From assembly GCA_023055425.1 (NCBI GenBank), contig JALGPY010000004.1, positions 21,165,718-21,229,717 on the forward strand: a stretch of 64,000 nt of DNA, read 5' to 3'. The notes under the pieces were generated by a model. The model made no database searches. It was not told the origin of the DNA and was given only the letters and a program-made list of their open reading frames with translations. Of the stretch, positions 35,640-49,010 are shown piece by piece; the stretch's first letter is position 1, and every line of letters starts with the position of its first letter. The translations under genes and the position numbers were made by a program. This stretch comes from Linanthus parryae (lineage: Eukaryota > Streptophyta > Magnoliopsida > Ericales > Polemoniaceae).

Positions 35640-36539
35640 TCTCTATCTCTCCTACCCTCACATCCCTCTCTCACTTTCCCACCCGATCTCTCCCTCTCTC
35701 TCCCCGAACCCTCTCTCAGCCTCTCGGGTCCAATGCTAGTCGCGGCAGCAGCAGGTGTGGCCGACACCACCACCGTCCCTCTTTCGCTTTGATCTCTCAG
35801 GTAATCTCTTTATCTCTCTCTTTCTCTTCTCTTCTTCTCCTCTCTCGTTCGCCACCATGGCCACGAGAATGGGTCTCCCACCCGTTGTGTTGCTACTTTT
35901 TAAATTTTCGGTTACTTCACCGCCATCACCGCTTTCGTTCTTATCATCGGTCTGTGATTTAAATCCTAACCTACTCTTCATTACAATATCTTGATTTTGA
36001 GATTTCTATTATTCCTCTCACCACTCTTGAAGTTCAATTGCGAAACCTAGGAAATGAAGGGATTGTTAACGAAGTGATGTAGGTGAATTGATGATCTTCG
36101 TAGGTGGTTATGAACTTGAATTAGAGTTGTTAAACCCTGGAATTTGAAGTTAAATTGCGAACACGTTCGTTAAATAGATTTTTCTTTGTATTAGACTATG
36201 TTACAGTGATTCTAAAAGTGTTGTATTTGGGTTAGAAGATGCTAAATCAGGACATAAACAGCTTTTCTAAAAGTGTTGTATTTGCTGAATTTGTGACTAG
36301 TAAGTTTAAAGATGGCATAAATTGTGTTTTCGTGAGCTGATTTCTATTCCGTTTGATACTAGACTTATTTTTCAGAATTTTAATTTAATGAGACTATTAT
36401 TATCTTGAGAAAAGGTTGGGTAATTTGATTAATAATATTAGTGAAGTTGTTGTAGTTTATGAACATATTAAGTTATGGTTTTTAAATAAGAGTTTTGGGA
36501 TATGACTTGAATAGTGAACTAGAAACCTAAAACCCAACT

Positions 36540-38052
36540 TGTTGACTCAAAGACTCAAGGTTGTGTTTTGAGAAGTAATTGTTTTGAGTGATGAAAAACA
36601 AATAAAAAGACAAAGAAAAAGACAAAGACAAAGGCAAAGTATTTATGGTACTCCAAGGCCTTGAGATACTGACAGAGCTCCAAAGCCTTGAGAGTAGTTT
36701 TTATTGTGCTGAATGTTCTAACAATCTTGTGTTGCAGATTAGCTATCTTATTGTATAGATCAGAGATTTGCTGAAAATACTTATGTTTTACATTTTCTAC
36801 ATATCTAACACAATTGCAGAGGTCCTGATCAGGGGGAATCAAAGATTTCTAAACTTAACTTTGAAAGACTGTGAAGCATGCTCAGAGCTTCAAGGCCTTG
36901 AGATGTGCCTTGAGCTGTTGGCAGTTTTACAAAACTAATCTGATTCTTTCTTGCAGGGTTTGATCTTTATTATTGTGTTTGTTTAATGACTTCTAAGAGT
37001 CTTAAACTAGTTTATCATGAATTATATGTGCCAGAAGTTAATCAGATTATTGTTTTATTATTACATCCAGTTTTTATCAGAAACTGGAAAACCAAACAGA
37101 CTTAGTACTGTTATATTTCTTGATTTTGTTGTTGTTATGTTTTAATGTTGTTGCAGGTTTGTTAAACGTGCAAATGCAATGTCATCAAACTCCAACGGAT
37201 ATCTACTCAGAGCTGTTTGAATTGCAGTTGAAAACAGAAAGAGGATTTGTAGGAACTGAGATCCTAAAATCTCTCATTCAGTTGTAGTGAGTAGATAAAA
37301 GACTGGTTTGAATTTTGAAAGGAGAGAGGCTTGCAGAGAACTGAGAGAAGTGTAAAATATTCGTGGAAGATCATTCATTCAAACACACAGACATTCAAGA
37401 TTCAATTCCAGATTTCAGAAGATCAATCATTCCAGAAGAACACATCCAGGCCTTCACAAGCTTATTCTTCTACTGTGTTCTTCATCTGTTTTGTAATCTG
37501 CTTATATTTTGTATATCTGAAACCTCACTAAACCTAGTGGTTGATTGTTCAAGTGAACAACAAGAGGTTCTTGTTAGCTCAACAGTTAGTAGCTGATACT
37601 AGATAGGCTTGGAACCACAAGCTGTATAGGTGTAAGGGAAATCACTTAGGCTTGAAGATCTAGGGCTGTTTCTTTGTGAGTAATAAGAAGTGTTTACCCA
37701 ATCCTGGTGTGATTAGATCCCTTAAGCAGAGATTAGGTCCATTCGGACTGAACTCTGTAAATTGCTTTGTGTTCTTTACTTTACAGTTTTGTTATTTTCT
37801 GTTGCATACAACTCAAATCAAACTAGGGTTTACAAGCTGTTTAGAACTGATAATAGTTCAAGGCCTTGAAGCTTTCTATTTAGCCTTTGAAAGTTTCTGA
37901 CAGTTTTCTAAAATCTCAAGGCCTTCAGATTTGAGTTCCTCTCTTAAGTTAGTTTGTTAAAAACTGAGTTTATCAAAAAGTTTCCATACTCTATTCAAAC
38001 CCCCCTTCTAGAGTATTTAGGTCCTGTATTTAGTCTACATTACACACTTTCA
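36540..38052 (+). mobile_element. Solo SIRE-type LTR (1,513 bp)
   Basis: It begins TGTTGACTCAAAG and ends CACTTTCA. It is flanked by CAACT (36,535-36,539) and CAACC (38,053-38,057), a 4 of 5 TSD. It aligns with the SIRE-1 LTR (42,897-44,434, other strand), for example AACAAGAGGTTCTTGTTAG, CTAGATAGG, and the C-tract block before TTCTAGAGTATTTAGG at the end. It contains several CAAGGCCTTG palindromes. Confidence 0.78.
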
Positions 38053-38520
38053 CAACCGTACAGTATTGTTTATCTTGTAGAGTATGCATTGTCTATTAGT
38101 GTATTAATCTGTTTTTATTAGTAAATTGATACCTTGTAGGCAACGGTTTCGTGGACGAAATATACGTCGAATATTACTAGGGATTTATTTGCTATTTGCT
38201 TGAGATTTGAGGTGAGTTAATATGTCAAGCGTTGAGCCTTACCTTCTTTCGTGTCAATACGAATTTCTTTATATACGTCTCGAAAAACAATTCATGTATA
38301 CACGCTTTACTTGATTTTAATTTATTTGAAAGGATCTTTGAATCAATCACACAAAAGAAAGCTAATAATGTGTAATAACGTAAAGCGATAATGATTGTAC
38401 AGAGAACAATAACTGGTATTTTATTACCGTGTTGACTAGGGTCACTCGTCATGTGTACGTTGTCGATGTTGGCTTGATAACTCCTTATTATTAGTTATCC
38501 TACATACACTTTACATTGTT

Positions 38521-38959
38521 GTTTATGTGTGTTTTGGTGAAAAGTCATGAATTTTGGGCATATTTGAAGAGAAAATGCGTTTTTGGATGTTTTTGATCTT
38601 CACGGTATTTCTCATGTTGCGTTTGACAGGAACAAGACACGCGAGGAGCACTTGGATAGAAGAAACGAGCTTTCGAAAATAAAGCAAGTTGAAGAGAAGC
38701 AAAATTGACCAACCTGAAATGGTTTGATGATGTCTTAAGTTCTACAATGAATCTCGGAGTGAGACTGATTTCAATTGAAAGTAGACTCAAATAGCTTTCC
38801 AACGATAGGTCACAGAGCTAAAACGGATATTAGAGAGAAAGTTATGGTCGGTCGAAGATGAAGAAAACTGCTCTCTTGAAAGTATTCGAAGACAATACTT
38901 AGACAAAATTTAGAAGTGTTCTTGGAATCAGCTGTTGTGTGAAACTGGGAAGGCCTTCG
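38521..38959. other. Unassigned repeat-like sequence
   Basis: No coding signal. It may be the 5' internal part of the Tekay-like element or another repeat. It ends abruptly at the Angela LTR fragment. Confidence 0.35.
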
Positions 38960-39600
38960 CATGTTTGTAAATAGTTACTACCAATTAAGTAGAAACCTAT
39001 GGGGTCACACGCCATATGGATATAATTTGACAATAGACTTAATTAATAGAGATTAATTAAAAGGATCATATTGCAACATGTTGCTAACTTAGTAGGCCTA
39101 ATTAGCAAATAATACTAATCCATATACGGATATGATTAGTATTGGGGCCTTTATGGAAACAGCTAGGAGTAGTTGGACTATATAAAGGAACTCCTTTCTT
39201 CCCTCTCAATACATGTTATTCATAACACATATTGAGAGGAGAGAAAAGAGTTGAGAGCAAGCAAGGCAAGAGGCCGAACGCCCCTTACCCGCCGCCCCAA
39301 ACCCGTCGGCCACACAAGGAGGCCGAACTCCTCCGTGTGGCTTCGTTGTGTGATTCCGTTGTCTCCTTCCTCCGTTCTAGCTAGCACAAGAAGGTTGGGA
39401 GGTCCAATTATCTATCCTAGGCGTGGATCAATCGTAGAGAACGTGACATTATTCGCGTTTGAAGTCATCAAAGGAGAACCCAAAGATAAACACATATTAA
39501 TCATTTACTATCGTTATGTGTTCTTGACTTGTGATCCTTGGAGGGATTTGAACGGAATAATTATCTTCTTCCGCTCTGATTCCATGTTCAAAGCCCTACA
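38960..39600 (+). repeat. Angela LTR, 3' part only
   Basis: It matches the last ~640 bp of the Angela-II LTR (20,168-20,809) and ends AAAGCCCTACA. A TATA box is at 39,179-39,186 and a stem-loop at 39,313-39,339 with one mismatch. The left ~760 bp are missing. It is in opposite orientation to the Angela body that follows. Confidence 0.88.
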
Positions 39601-42429
39601 ACTTCATCATCCAAACGTAGATTCCAACTCCTATAAGCTTGCTTCAATCCATAAATGGATCGCTACAACTTACAGACTTTGTTAGCATACTCAGTGTCCT
39701 CAAAACCCTCTGGTTTTTTCATATACAAATCCTCAAGGAGGTTTCCATAAAGAAACATTTTTTTGACAAACATCAGCCAAATCTCATAGTCGTGATAAGC
39801 TGGAATAGCAAGTAAGATTCGAATGGATTCGGTCATCGCAGCTGGGGAAAAGGTTTCATCATAGTCAATACTATGAATATGTCTGAATCCTTTTGCCACC
39901 AATCATACCCTATAGGCAATCACATTTCCATCCATGTCGATCTTCTTCTTGAAGACCCACTTGCACCCTATGGGACGAGCCCCTTGGGGTGGTTCCACCA
40001 AATTCCATAATTTGTTGGTGTACATGGATTCCATTTCGGATCTCATGGCTTCAAGCCACTTCTGATAATCTGGCCCTTTCATGGCCTCTCCATAGGTAGT
40101 AGGCTCATCATCCATGAGTAGTGCATCACTAGGCTTAGTAACAAGAAGTCTATACCACTCTGGCTCCTTACGTACCCTACTTGACCTATGAAGTTCTTGT
40201 GTTACTTGAACAGGTTGCTCCGAAAAATCTTGTGTGGTTTGTGGTTCTTGAATTTCTTCAAATTATACAGTCCTCACACTTGCTTCTTTATAGACAAACT
40301 CTCTTTCTAGAAACACATTGGTCAGAGCAACAACCATTTTTTTTCTCGAATGGATTGTAGAAGTATTACCCTTTCGTTTCCTTATGAAATCCGACAAACT
40401 TACAATTATCCGAATTGGGCCCGAGCTTGTCTGTTTGTAAACATTTTACATAGACATTGCATCCCCCGAATCATCATAAAAGACACTATGGGACTCCTCC
40501 CACTCCATATCTCATATGGTGTCTTCATGACAGATATGGATGGACCGCGGTTAAGGGAGAAAGCTGCTCTTAATAGAGTGTGCCCCCAAAACGATATTGG
40601 AAGATTAGTCTGACACATCATAGATCAAACAATTTCCAACAGTGCTCGATTCTTCCTCTCGGACACACCATTCCATTGCGGCGTTCAGGGTGGAGTGAGT
40701 TGGGATAAGATCTTACACTCTCTAAGATAGTCGTAAAACTCTTGGCTTAAGTATTCTCCTCCACGATCCGATCGTATAGCCTTAATACTCTTTCCAAGTT
40801 GCTTCTCTACTTCATTCTTGAATTCTTTGAACATTTCAAAGGATTCGAATTTGACCTTCATAAGGTATACAAATCCATATCTATTGAAGTCATCAGTAAA
40901 TGTAATGGAATAAAGATAACCACATCTGGAAGGCGTGGGAAACGGTCAACACAATCAGTATGTATGAGTGTCAATAACTCACTAGTCCTCTCACCTTTCT
41001 TCTTGAAAGGGGACTTTTTTCTTTTTACTAATGAACAAGTATCACATGTCTCATATGATTCATAATCAAATGAGTCCAGAAATGCATCCTTATGAAATGT
41101 GTTTCTCGTTTAGATGGTCTAAATGACAATGCCATAGAGAAGTAGGACTTAAATCGTTAGTTTTAATCCTCTTGGTATTTATGTTATAGAAAAAATTATC
41201 TAGATCAAGGATATATAATCCATTAGGAAACAAAGCATTACAATAATGGAAACCATCAAAATAAATGAAGCAACACTTGTCCTTTATTTTAATAGAAAAA
41301 TCTTTCTTGTCCAAACAACAAACTGAAATAATGTTTCTGCTCATAGCAGGCACAAAATAACAATTTTCTAATTCTAGAATAAGTCCTAAAGGTAAAAAAT
41401 AACTCATAAACACCTATGGCTAATGTAGCAACTCTTGCTACACTACCTACGCGCAAGTATATCTCCCCTTTAGCTAGTCGTCTGCTTCTCTTTATATCTT
41501 GCACATTTCGACAAATGTGAGATCCGCATCCAGTATCCAATACCCAAGAAGAAGGGATAAACAGATTGACATTTATAACAAAAATACCTGGTAGTGGTGG
41601 AATAACTATTCCAAGCCTTTTATCTTCCAGATATTTGGGACAGTTCCTCTTTTGGTGGCCAATCTAACTACAATAGTGACATGCTCCCTTGACCACCCTG
41701 CGAGCAGGTTTCATGGCAACTTCCATTGGTTTTACAACTGCCTTGCAATTCCCTTTGGAGGTCAAAGCAACTCTCTTTCTCCTTACGTTATTGACCATCA
41801 TTATGGCCATACCTTTTCCCTTGTAGATGCTTTGTTCAGCTGTCCTCAACATATTGAGCAAGTCTGACAGAGTTTTGCTGATCTCATTCATGTTATATTT
41901 CATGATGAGCTGGCTATTACAATCTGGAAATGATTGCAGGATGAGATCAGTGGCCAACTCTTGACCCACCGAAACCCCAGACTTGTGAGATTTTCCAAGT
42001 ACCCAATCATGCGCAGTACATGAGGTCCCCACCGGGTTTCCCTCTGACATATGACATTTCAACTAGGCCTTAGGTACTTCATACCTCTCATGCATGTCCT
42101 GCTCTTGGAAAAGATACCTCAACTGTATGATCATAGCATATGCCTCTATGTTATCATGTTTCTTATGAAGCCGAGAGCTCATGGTGCATAGCATTAGGCA
42201 AGTCACATCAATAGAATCGTCAACCATCTTCTGATGTTCCTTCCTAATGACGGCGGAAGCATGGGCCGCTTGTGGTTCTGGAATTGGCTCATCTAGAATG
42301 CATAGTTTCTTTTCATTCTTGAGAACAGTTCTCAAGTTTCTGTATTTGTCCATAAAATTTATTCCAGACAACATGTCCTTCCTAGGACAGCCCGCAACGA
42401 TGGAGTCGATGTAGATGATTGTTTTCCAT
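39601..42429 (-). pseudogene. gag-pol: Angela-V gag-pol (gag to mid RT), minus strand, decayed
   Basis: The gag ATG is at 42,429 on the minus strand. Gag runs to about 41,800. A zinc knuckle is interrupted by a stop near 41,668. Protease (DTGCGSHI) lies near 41,530, the integrase HHCC region about 41,140-41,040, and the integrase core about 40,960-40,600. RT starts near 39,970 (GCKWVFKKKIDMDG) and is cut at 39,601, inside the RT, by the inverted LTR fragment. Many stops and frameshifts are present. The RT end, RNase H and 3' LTR are not seen to the left in this window. Confidence 0.87.
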
Positions 42430-42896
42430 TGGAATTCTACAAAATGATAAATATATAAGTTTTAGTATTTTGTGAACAGATGACTATATTTAACAATGGC
42501 TAGATTATTAAATATAGCTCCCACTATTTTTCTCGAATTAATAGCCCTCGCCTATTAATGCGGAAAATATCATATACTTTCTAGTGGGCTAAGATCCATA
42601 TTTCACCTCTTCTTGAGCTTGCTTTGGCAAGTCACCCAAAAACTATTTATTTAGGTAGGAACACCTTTCAATTTCAACCTAAACAACTCTTGGTTAAATT
42701 GGGAAAATAACTCCTTATTTATCTATCCCATAGATAATCCAAATTGACTTTCCTCTAAGCTTTCAATCCTATTGAAGTAGCTTAGTTGTGTTCATCCTCT
42801 TACTTGAACAATTGGACATAACTAGCTTGTGCCATCGCGCCATCCTATGATTAATTAAATTTCCTTGACTTGGCAAGCACAATTTAATACATTATA
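42430..42896 (-). other. Angela-V leader, interrupted by SIRE-1
   Basis: It resembles the last ~470 bp of the leaders at 9,601-10,080 and 14,980-15,446. It is cut at 42,896 by the SIRE-1 LTR end. The rest of the leader, PBS and 5' LTR should lie to the right of the whole SIRE/Tat insertion, outside the window. Confidence 0.75.
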
Positions 42897-44434
42897 TAAA
42901 AGTGCGTAATGCAAGTATAAAACAAGATCAAGATACTCTAGAAGGGGGGTTGAATAGAGTATGCAAACTTTTTCTAAAAATGAACTTTTGAAACTTTAAC
43001 ACAGAGATCTAATAGAATCTCAAAGCTTTGGATAAGCAAAGGAATAGTGTTAAACATTTTGAAACGGTCTGGAGCTTCAAGGCTTTGAGGCAGGAAGACC
43101 AATAAAGCTTTGGAGCTGCTCTATGTTGTGCAGTTGTATGAGTTATGTGAATTACTGTAATGAAAAGCAAACAACACAGTGACTTTTTACGAAGTTCAGC
43201 CACCAATGGGCCTACTCTCCGCCTGAGGGATACTATCCCTCCAGGATTTGAACAAATTCTTATTAATCAAAGACTTAGACCTAGATCTCAAACCTAAGTG
43301 AACTGCCTTACACTTATACAGCTTGTGGTTCCAAACCTATCTAGTTCCAGCTACAAACTAATGAAACAATAAGAACCTCTTGTTATTCACTTGAACAACT
43401 AAGTTACTAAATTCAATGAGGTTTAGGAATTCATAATAATTACAAAGATAAGGCACGAGTACGAATAATATAGAATAAACTAAATAAGCAGTTAAGCTTG
43501 ATGTGTTCTTCAGGAATCTCGATTGACTAAGATCATTTGATCTTCTCCAATGTTGATCTCTCAATCTATTTGAATAGTTGAAAATTTGATGATTGATTTT
43601 CCACGTCTGATATTCTATATTTTCATCGCTGATCAACTCTCTTTATGTGTGAAATTCAAATCCAGATTGCAACAGAAAAGCAGCAGCAACCTGAGAGATT
43701 TTAGGAACTAAACTCCTACAAATCGTCAACCACCTAACAGCTTCTTTCAACAGCTATATTCAAATTGCTGTTTAGAGTTTGTTATGTAGGTTTAACCAAA
43801 TTCTAGCCTTGCAAAACTTGAACACAAGTTAAGAAAAAATCCAGAAAGAATAGCATAAATATAATACCCTGTTTGGCAAATCAGGATAACCAATAAGCTT
43901 AGCTATATTCTGAGAGAATAAACACTATATATATATATATATGTATATGTGTGTTAGTATATATAGCCTAATGATTGTTAACATGAAGATTAAGACTTAG
44001 ATCAAGTCAATAACCCATCACATAGCCAGATAGGTTAGCCTGCAATAAGAATTTATTAGACAGAATAACGTAGCTCGAATCGAGTATAAACTCCAAAGCT
44101 TTGGAGCTTTGGGTTTTCTTCAAAGCTCTGGCCTGCATATTGTGACTCTTAAGACATAACTATTTAAACACATGTCCAGCTATATAAACTCAATGTATAG
44201 GCTCAAGAATTTTTTTAAGAGACAATAAAGAACTTTGAAACAACATTCAAACCAATGCCCAGCTTGAAACACAGAAATATGTCAGCAAATATATAACAAT
44301 ACTATAGGCATGTTGAGATTCAAAGCTTTGGAGCTTTGAACATGTCTCTCAACCAATTATGTCTTTCATCATGTTCAAATTACAACTTCCTCTGAGTCTA
44401 TACACATCCTTAATTCAAAGGGACTGAATTATCA
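42897..44434 (-). repeat. SIRE-1 3' LTR (about 1,538 bp)
   Basis: On the minus strand it begins TGATAATTCAG after the polypurine tract AAGGGGAAGAT (44,434-44,446) and ends GCACTTTTA (CA mutated to TA). It matches the solo LTR at 36,540-38,052. A run of TATA repeats (about 43,926-43,945) lies where a promoter would be. It contains CAAAGCTTTGGAG and CAAGGCTTTGAG variants of the palindrome. Confidence 0.82.
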
Positions 44435-44689
44435 ATCTTCCCCTTGATGTAAGACAAAACAAATATTCTTGTTGTCTCATAGATCCTGCAACTCAATAGA
44501 AATTAAAATACCAACAAATAGAAGTAATTGTAGCACTTAACACATACTACATAACACAAATATAAAACAAACTGAACTAATATAGATAAAACCTACACGG
44601 CATCCAGATTATTACATAATCCATCCAAATAAAACCTATCCTCTCCCCTTTTTTACTTTCATCAAAAGAGTTGAAGGAATGTAGGATCA

Positions 44690-46237
44690 TGTTCAGTGTT
44701 TTAAATGAAACAAAATGCAAAACATATTTAAAAATACTCCAAGGATTTGATATAAACAAAGCTTTGCTTCTTCTCCAATAACCATATCAGAATCTATGCT
44801 CTCAGCATCTTGACTCTCGGAAGATGGTACCTTCGCCAGATTCAAACCTTTGATGATCATATCCAACTTTGCCTCTACTGAAGACTTGAACTTCCCAACT
44901 TCCTTGTACATATCAATGACCTTCTCCCAAATCCTCAAGTCCATCTTCCAAAAAGTCTAGCTTGTCTATGATCTGTGAAAAATCTAGATTGGTTGACGCT
45001 GTGGGTATGGTTGCTGCTTTGGGTTTGATATAGGTCTTCTCTTTAATATCAGAATAAGATAACTCAGAGTAAAACTTCAAACTCCCTTTACTATTCTGCA
45101 CTACTCCAATCCATTGGAGAGATTTCTCATCAACTAACCCAAAACCACTGGTGATCTTTTCCTCATCCTTCACAGGCACCTCAAAATGCTCAAAGAAAAG
45201 AGCAACAGGTTTGCATAGGGCGGAGAATGATTCCTGGTCCTAGTACCACAATAAGCCATATGCTCCATCACAACACTATGTAAATCAATGTCAAAGCCTT
45301 GACATATCAGATACATTAAAATCAAAACCATATCAGTAACCACTTCCTTTGAATGCTCTCTGGGAACTACACACCTCGTGATGATAGAAAAAAATTGGCT
45401 TCACAATTCAACATAGAGTGTGTCAATTGTTTTGGTCCAGATGGTGTGCCCTCCAGAAAGAATTCAGCTTTAGCCTTTTCTAACCATTCCCTCCTGTCAG
45501 GATGTTCATCAACCTTAAACTTATTAGGAATCCCCAAAACTTTGGCAAATACCTTGTGATCAAGCCTTATGTCTACATTAGCCACCCTAGAGGTTATAAC
45601 ATCATTCACCTGTTGCACAAGATTCAAGTAGAAATGTCTAGTTAACCTAGGGTAAGCCAATGTACTAGGGTTCAAAATCTTCCAAAAATATGAATCTATA
45701 AGTTTCCTCATACAATCTATGTCCAATTTATCGAGTAACTCTTCAGAGATCATACTGCAGTAAGCTGTCTTATAAGATGCATAACCATCCATCCATACAC
45801 CTTTAACCCCAGAATTAATGAACAAATATTCAGGGAGTAAATTCTTGCCAAAACCTAATTTTTAGTCTTCAAAGCACTATGCTTGACTCTGGTTTTCTTC
45901 ACAGGTGTATCATCATCCCTCTTCTCTTTCGACTTCCTCTTTATCTGGTCATATTTCTTCTCCACTTCTGGCTTCTTAATCTTATGATCCCCTTCTTCCT
46001 TCTCGCTGTCTCCCTTGCCTTTCTTGCTTTCCCCCTATTCTTTTTCAGAACCAGATCATTTTTACTGTATATCCTTCTCCTTTCTGACCTAGCTGGAGGA
46101 AAAGTCTCTCGCATGCTTGGAGTTCTCTCTGATTATGATTCAGAGATTGTGATCTCAGTCTTTCTGTTTTTCCTTCTCTTCTTCCCCATTGTTGAACCTT
46201 GACTCTACTACTGAATTCGTTGTGACTTTCGCTCCAT
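44690..46237 (-). pseudogene. SIRE-1 third ORF (between pol and 3' LTR), broken
   Basis: SIRE-type elements often carry an additional ORF after pol. Here it starts at an ATG at 46,237, with the KKRRKNRKTEITISESESQS region near 46,190-46,130 rich in basic and acidic residues. Next comes a folded-looking block (about 45,825-45,370; KTAYCSMISEELLDKLDIDC, then HKVFAKVLGIPNKFKVDEHP), then a further block (45,180-44,913) and a C-terminal helix (44,944-44,780). The middle block resembles the putative plant transposon protein family attached to such elements. Stops near the start and between blocks make it a pseudogene. Its homologue in SIRE-2 is at 49,011. Confidence 0.6.
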
Positions 46238-46699
46238 TAGGGTTTAGGGTTTTAGAAGATATTGGAGAGAGAAAGAGAGAGAGAGAGAGAGATATGAAGA
46301 TAGAGATGGAAGAGATTGTAGATAAATCCTTGAGTGTTTAACTTAATTAGGAATAGAATTTGAAGTAAAAAAAATACTCCTTTGAAATTTTGTGTAAACT
46401 GTATCTAAAAGATATTTTGGGATATTTTGAAAAATTATCTGCATAATTATAATATTTTGAAATTATCTATTAAGATAATGCAAAATATTAATAGATCCAA
46501 TTATTGAACAAAATATGCAGGCTTATTCTCCAAAGAGTTGAGGTATAGGTTCAATGCTTTGAGAAACTACAAAGCTGATAGAAAACTCCAAAGCTTTGAA
46601 GGTACTTTCAAGTCTAGGAAAGTATTTTTTCCAGGCTTTGAGAATTTCACACACATAATACATGTAAACTAATACTCCCCCTAAACCAATGCATCCTTG

Positions 46700-47411
46700 T
46701 TTAGCATATCCAATTCAAGTCTAGAGCTGCAAACCTTTAATCTGGCAATGGTTTAGTGAAAACATCAGCAATCTACATAGTTGTAGATACAAAAGATAAA
46801 GAAACATCACCTTTTTAACATGATCCCTTGTGAAATGTTGTCTCACATCAATGTGTTTAGTTCTAGAGTGATGCACAGGAATCTTTGTAATTGAAATGGG
46901 ACTTGTGTTGTCACATTTCATAAGCACTTCTCTGAATTCATAGCCAAGGTCTCTCATATATTGAGAAATCCAAAGCACTTGTGAGCAACAAACTCCAGCT
47001 GCTATGTATCCAGCCCCTGTAGTTGACAAGGCTACTGAGTTTTGCTTCTTTGAATGCTAGATGAATAGTGATGAGCCAAGAAATTGGCAACATCCTGATG
47101 TTCTCTTCCTGTAAACTTTCTATCATGCAAAATATGCATATGAATAACCACTCAAAGAGAAATTAGACCTTATTGGATACCAAAGCCCCAAGTCTTTGGT
47201 ACCATTCAGATATCTAAAAATTATTTTAACAGCAACTAAGTGACATTCCTTAGGATATGCTTGAAACCTTGCACACATACAAAACCTAAACATGATATTT
47301 GGTCTACTATCAATTAAATACAATATTGAACCGATCATAGCTGTGTATTCCTTTTGATTCACACTCTTACCATTTGTATCCTTATCTAAGTTTATGTTGC
47401 ACAACCTCCTG
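46700..47411 (-). pseudogene. SIRE-1 pol remnant: RT end and RNase H
   Basis: Minus-strand pieces read YTAMIGSILYLIDSRPNIMF, then ARFQAYPKECH and RYLNGTKDLGLWYP (47,400-47,140), then GYIAAGVCCSQVLWI and KCDNTSPISITKIPVHHSRT (47,010-46,850). These are the RT-RNase H connection and RNase H of a SIRE/Maximus Copia element, with frameshifts. The upstream RT is missing, cut at the junction with SIRE-2 near 47,411. Confidence 0.82.
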
Positions 47412-48555
47412 ATTTTTAAAGTGATAAGTTTCCAGATCATGTTTATAAACTTGACAAAGCTCTTTATGGTTTTAAACAAGCTCCAAGGGCTTGGTATGAA
47501 AAACTGTCAAAGTTTCTGCTCGGAAATGATTTCAAAAGAGATTTGGTAGACAAGAACCTTTTCATAAAGACTCATGAGAAATATTTACTTGTGGTTCAGA
47601 TTTATGTTGATGATATTATATTTGGAGCTACTAATGATCTTCTATGCAAAGAATTTTCATGTATTATGAGCAGGGAATTTGAAATGTGTATGATGGGAGC
47701 GTTGAAATTCTTCCTTTGACTTCAAATACATCAATTGAAGAAGGGCATCTTTCTGCATCAAAGCAAGTATACTAGGGACTTGCTGAACAAGTACAACAGG
47801 TCTCAATCCAAAGAGATCAAGACTCCAATGAGTTCTACATTGTCTTTATATAAAGATGAATCTAGTATGAGTGTCAATGTTACAGAGTATAGAGGTATGA
47901 TTGGATCTTTACTATACCTTACTGATAGTAGAATATATATCATGTTCAGTGTATGTATGTGTGCAAGATTTCAAGCTGATCCAAAGGAATCACACTCCAC
48001 TGCTGTGAAGAGAATATTCAGATATCTAAATGGTACCAAAGACTTAGGGCTTTGGTATCCAAGACATTCTAATTTCTCATTGCATGGATTTTCAGATGCT
48101 GACTTTGTAGGTTACAAAGTTGATGGAAAAGCACTTCTAGAACTTGCCAATTTATTGGATGATCTCTGATCAGTTGGCACTCTAAGAAACAGAATTTAGT
48201 TTCTCTATGAGCAGCTGAAGCTGAATACATACCGGCCGGTGCATGTTGTTCACAAGTATTATGGATTGCTCAATAATTAAGGGATCTTCGATTTGATTTC
48301 ATAAGTATTCCCATCAAGTGTGACAACACTAGTGCAATATCTATTACAAAGAATCCAGTACAGCATTCAAGAACCAAGCATATTGATGTTAGACATCATT
48401 TCATCATAGATCATGCTGAGAAAGGTGATATTGTTCTTGAATTTGTTTCTACTAACATGCAACTTGCAGATATATTCACTAAACCATTGCCAGATGAATG
48501 ATTCTCAGCTCTAAGACTGGAATTAGGCATGCTATATAAGGATGCATTGGTTTAG
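47412..48555 (+). pseudogene. SIRE-2 pol remnant: half of RT plus RNase H
   Basis: It starts inside RT (DHVYKLDKALYGFKQAPRAW), then VQIYVDDIIFGATND near 47,595-47,640, then the SIRE-type RNase H ([45 protein letters not shown]) to about 48,500. There is a stop after KFFL near 47,718 and several more in RNase H. The element's left half (LTR, gag, protease, integrase, RT start) is absent. Confidence 0.85.
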
Positions 48556-49010
48556 GGGGAGCATCAGGTAAGTAAGGTAAGTTCTTATGTGTTTCAGAGG
48601 TTTGAACCGATTTTCAAAGCCCTGAAAATCTATCCAAAGCTTTGGTCTTATGTGCTTCAGCTTAACAGCATTTCAAGTCCTTGAACGATTTTCAAAGCCT
48701 TGAAAATAAGTCTGATAACTGAGTAGTAAATGAGTTTTGAATCATTCGGTATTGGGTTCTATCTTTGTAGATATTTTCTCAATTGCCCCTACCCTTTTTC
48801 AAAATTTATTTTCAGCCAAATATAGTATTAAATTATTTATTTCCAACGGATTCAAAGATTTGAATCATTGTTGATCACTGCAGATCTTTTAAAGATCAAA
48901 AAAATGTTACAGTTTCCTTTTCAAACACAAAATCTCTGAGTATTTATCTCCTTATCTTATCCTTCACTCCGTATCAAATTCATCTCTCTCTATTCTTCTC
49001 TGAAACCCTA

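Larger units (their letters stand above)
35412..38520 (+). repeat. Tekay-like Gypsy LTR remnant, interrupted by a solo SIRE LTR
   Basis: It starts TGTGAAATACCCC and has the look of a Tekay/Del LTR: a CT-rich transcribed start (35,640-35,860), then the GGCAACGGTTTCGTGGACGA block near 38,138 and a GCGTTGAGCCTTAC block near 38,230. The region is split at 36,539/38,053 by the solo SIRE LTR. The right boundary is uncertain, and no internal region or TSD was found. The family assignment rests on recalled sequence style. Confidence 0.4.

Noticed and set aside
44690..46237. A retroviral envelope gene in SIRE-1
   Set aside because: No signal peptide, membrane segment or furin-like site visible; only the position matches, so I call it a third ORF of unknown function.
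46261..46291. (GA)n stretch as a regulatory element
   Set aside because: A simple repeat next to the SIRE-1 third ORF with nothing to show a function.
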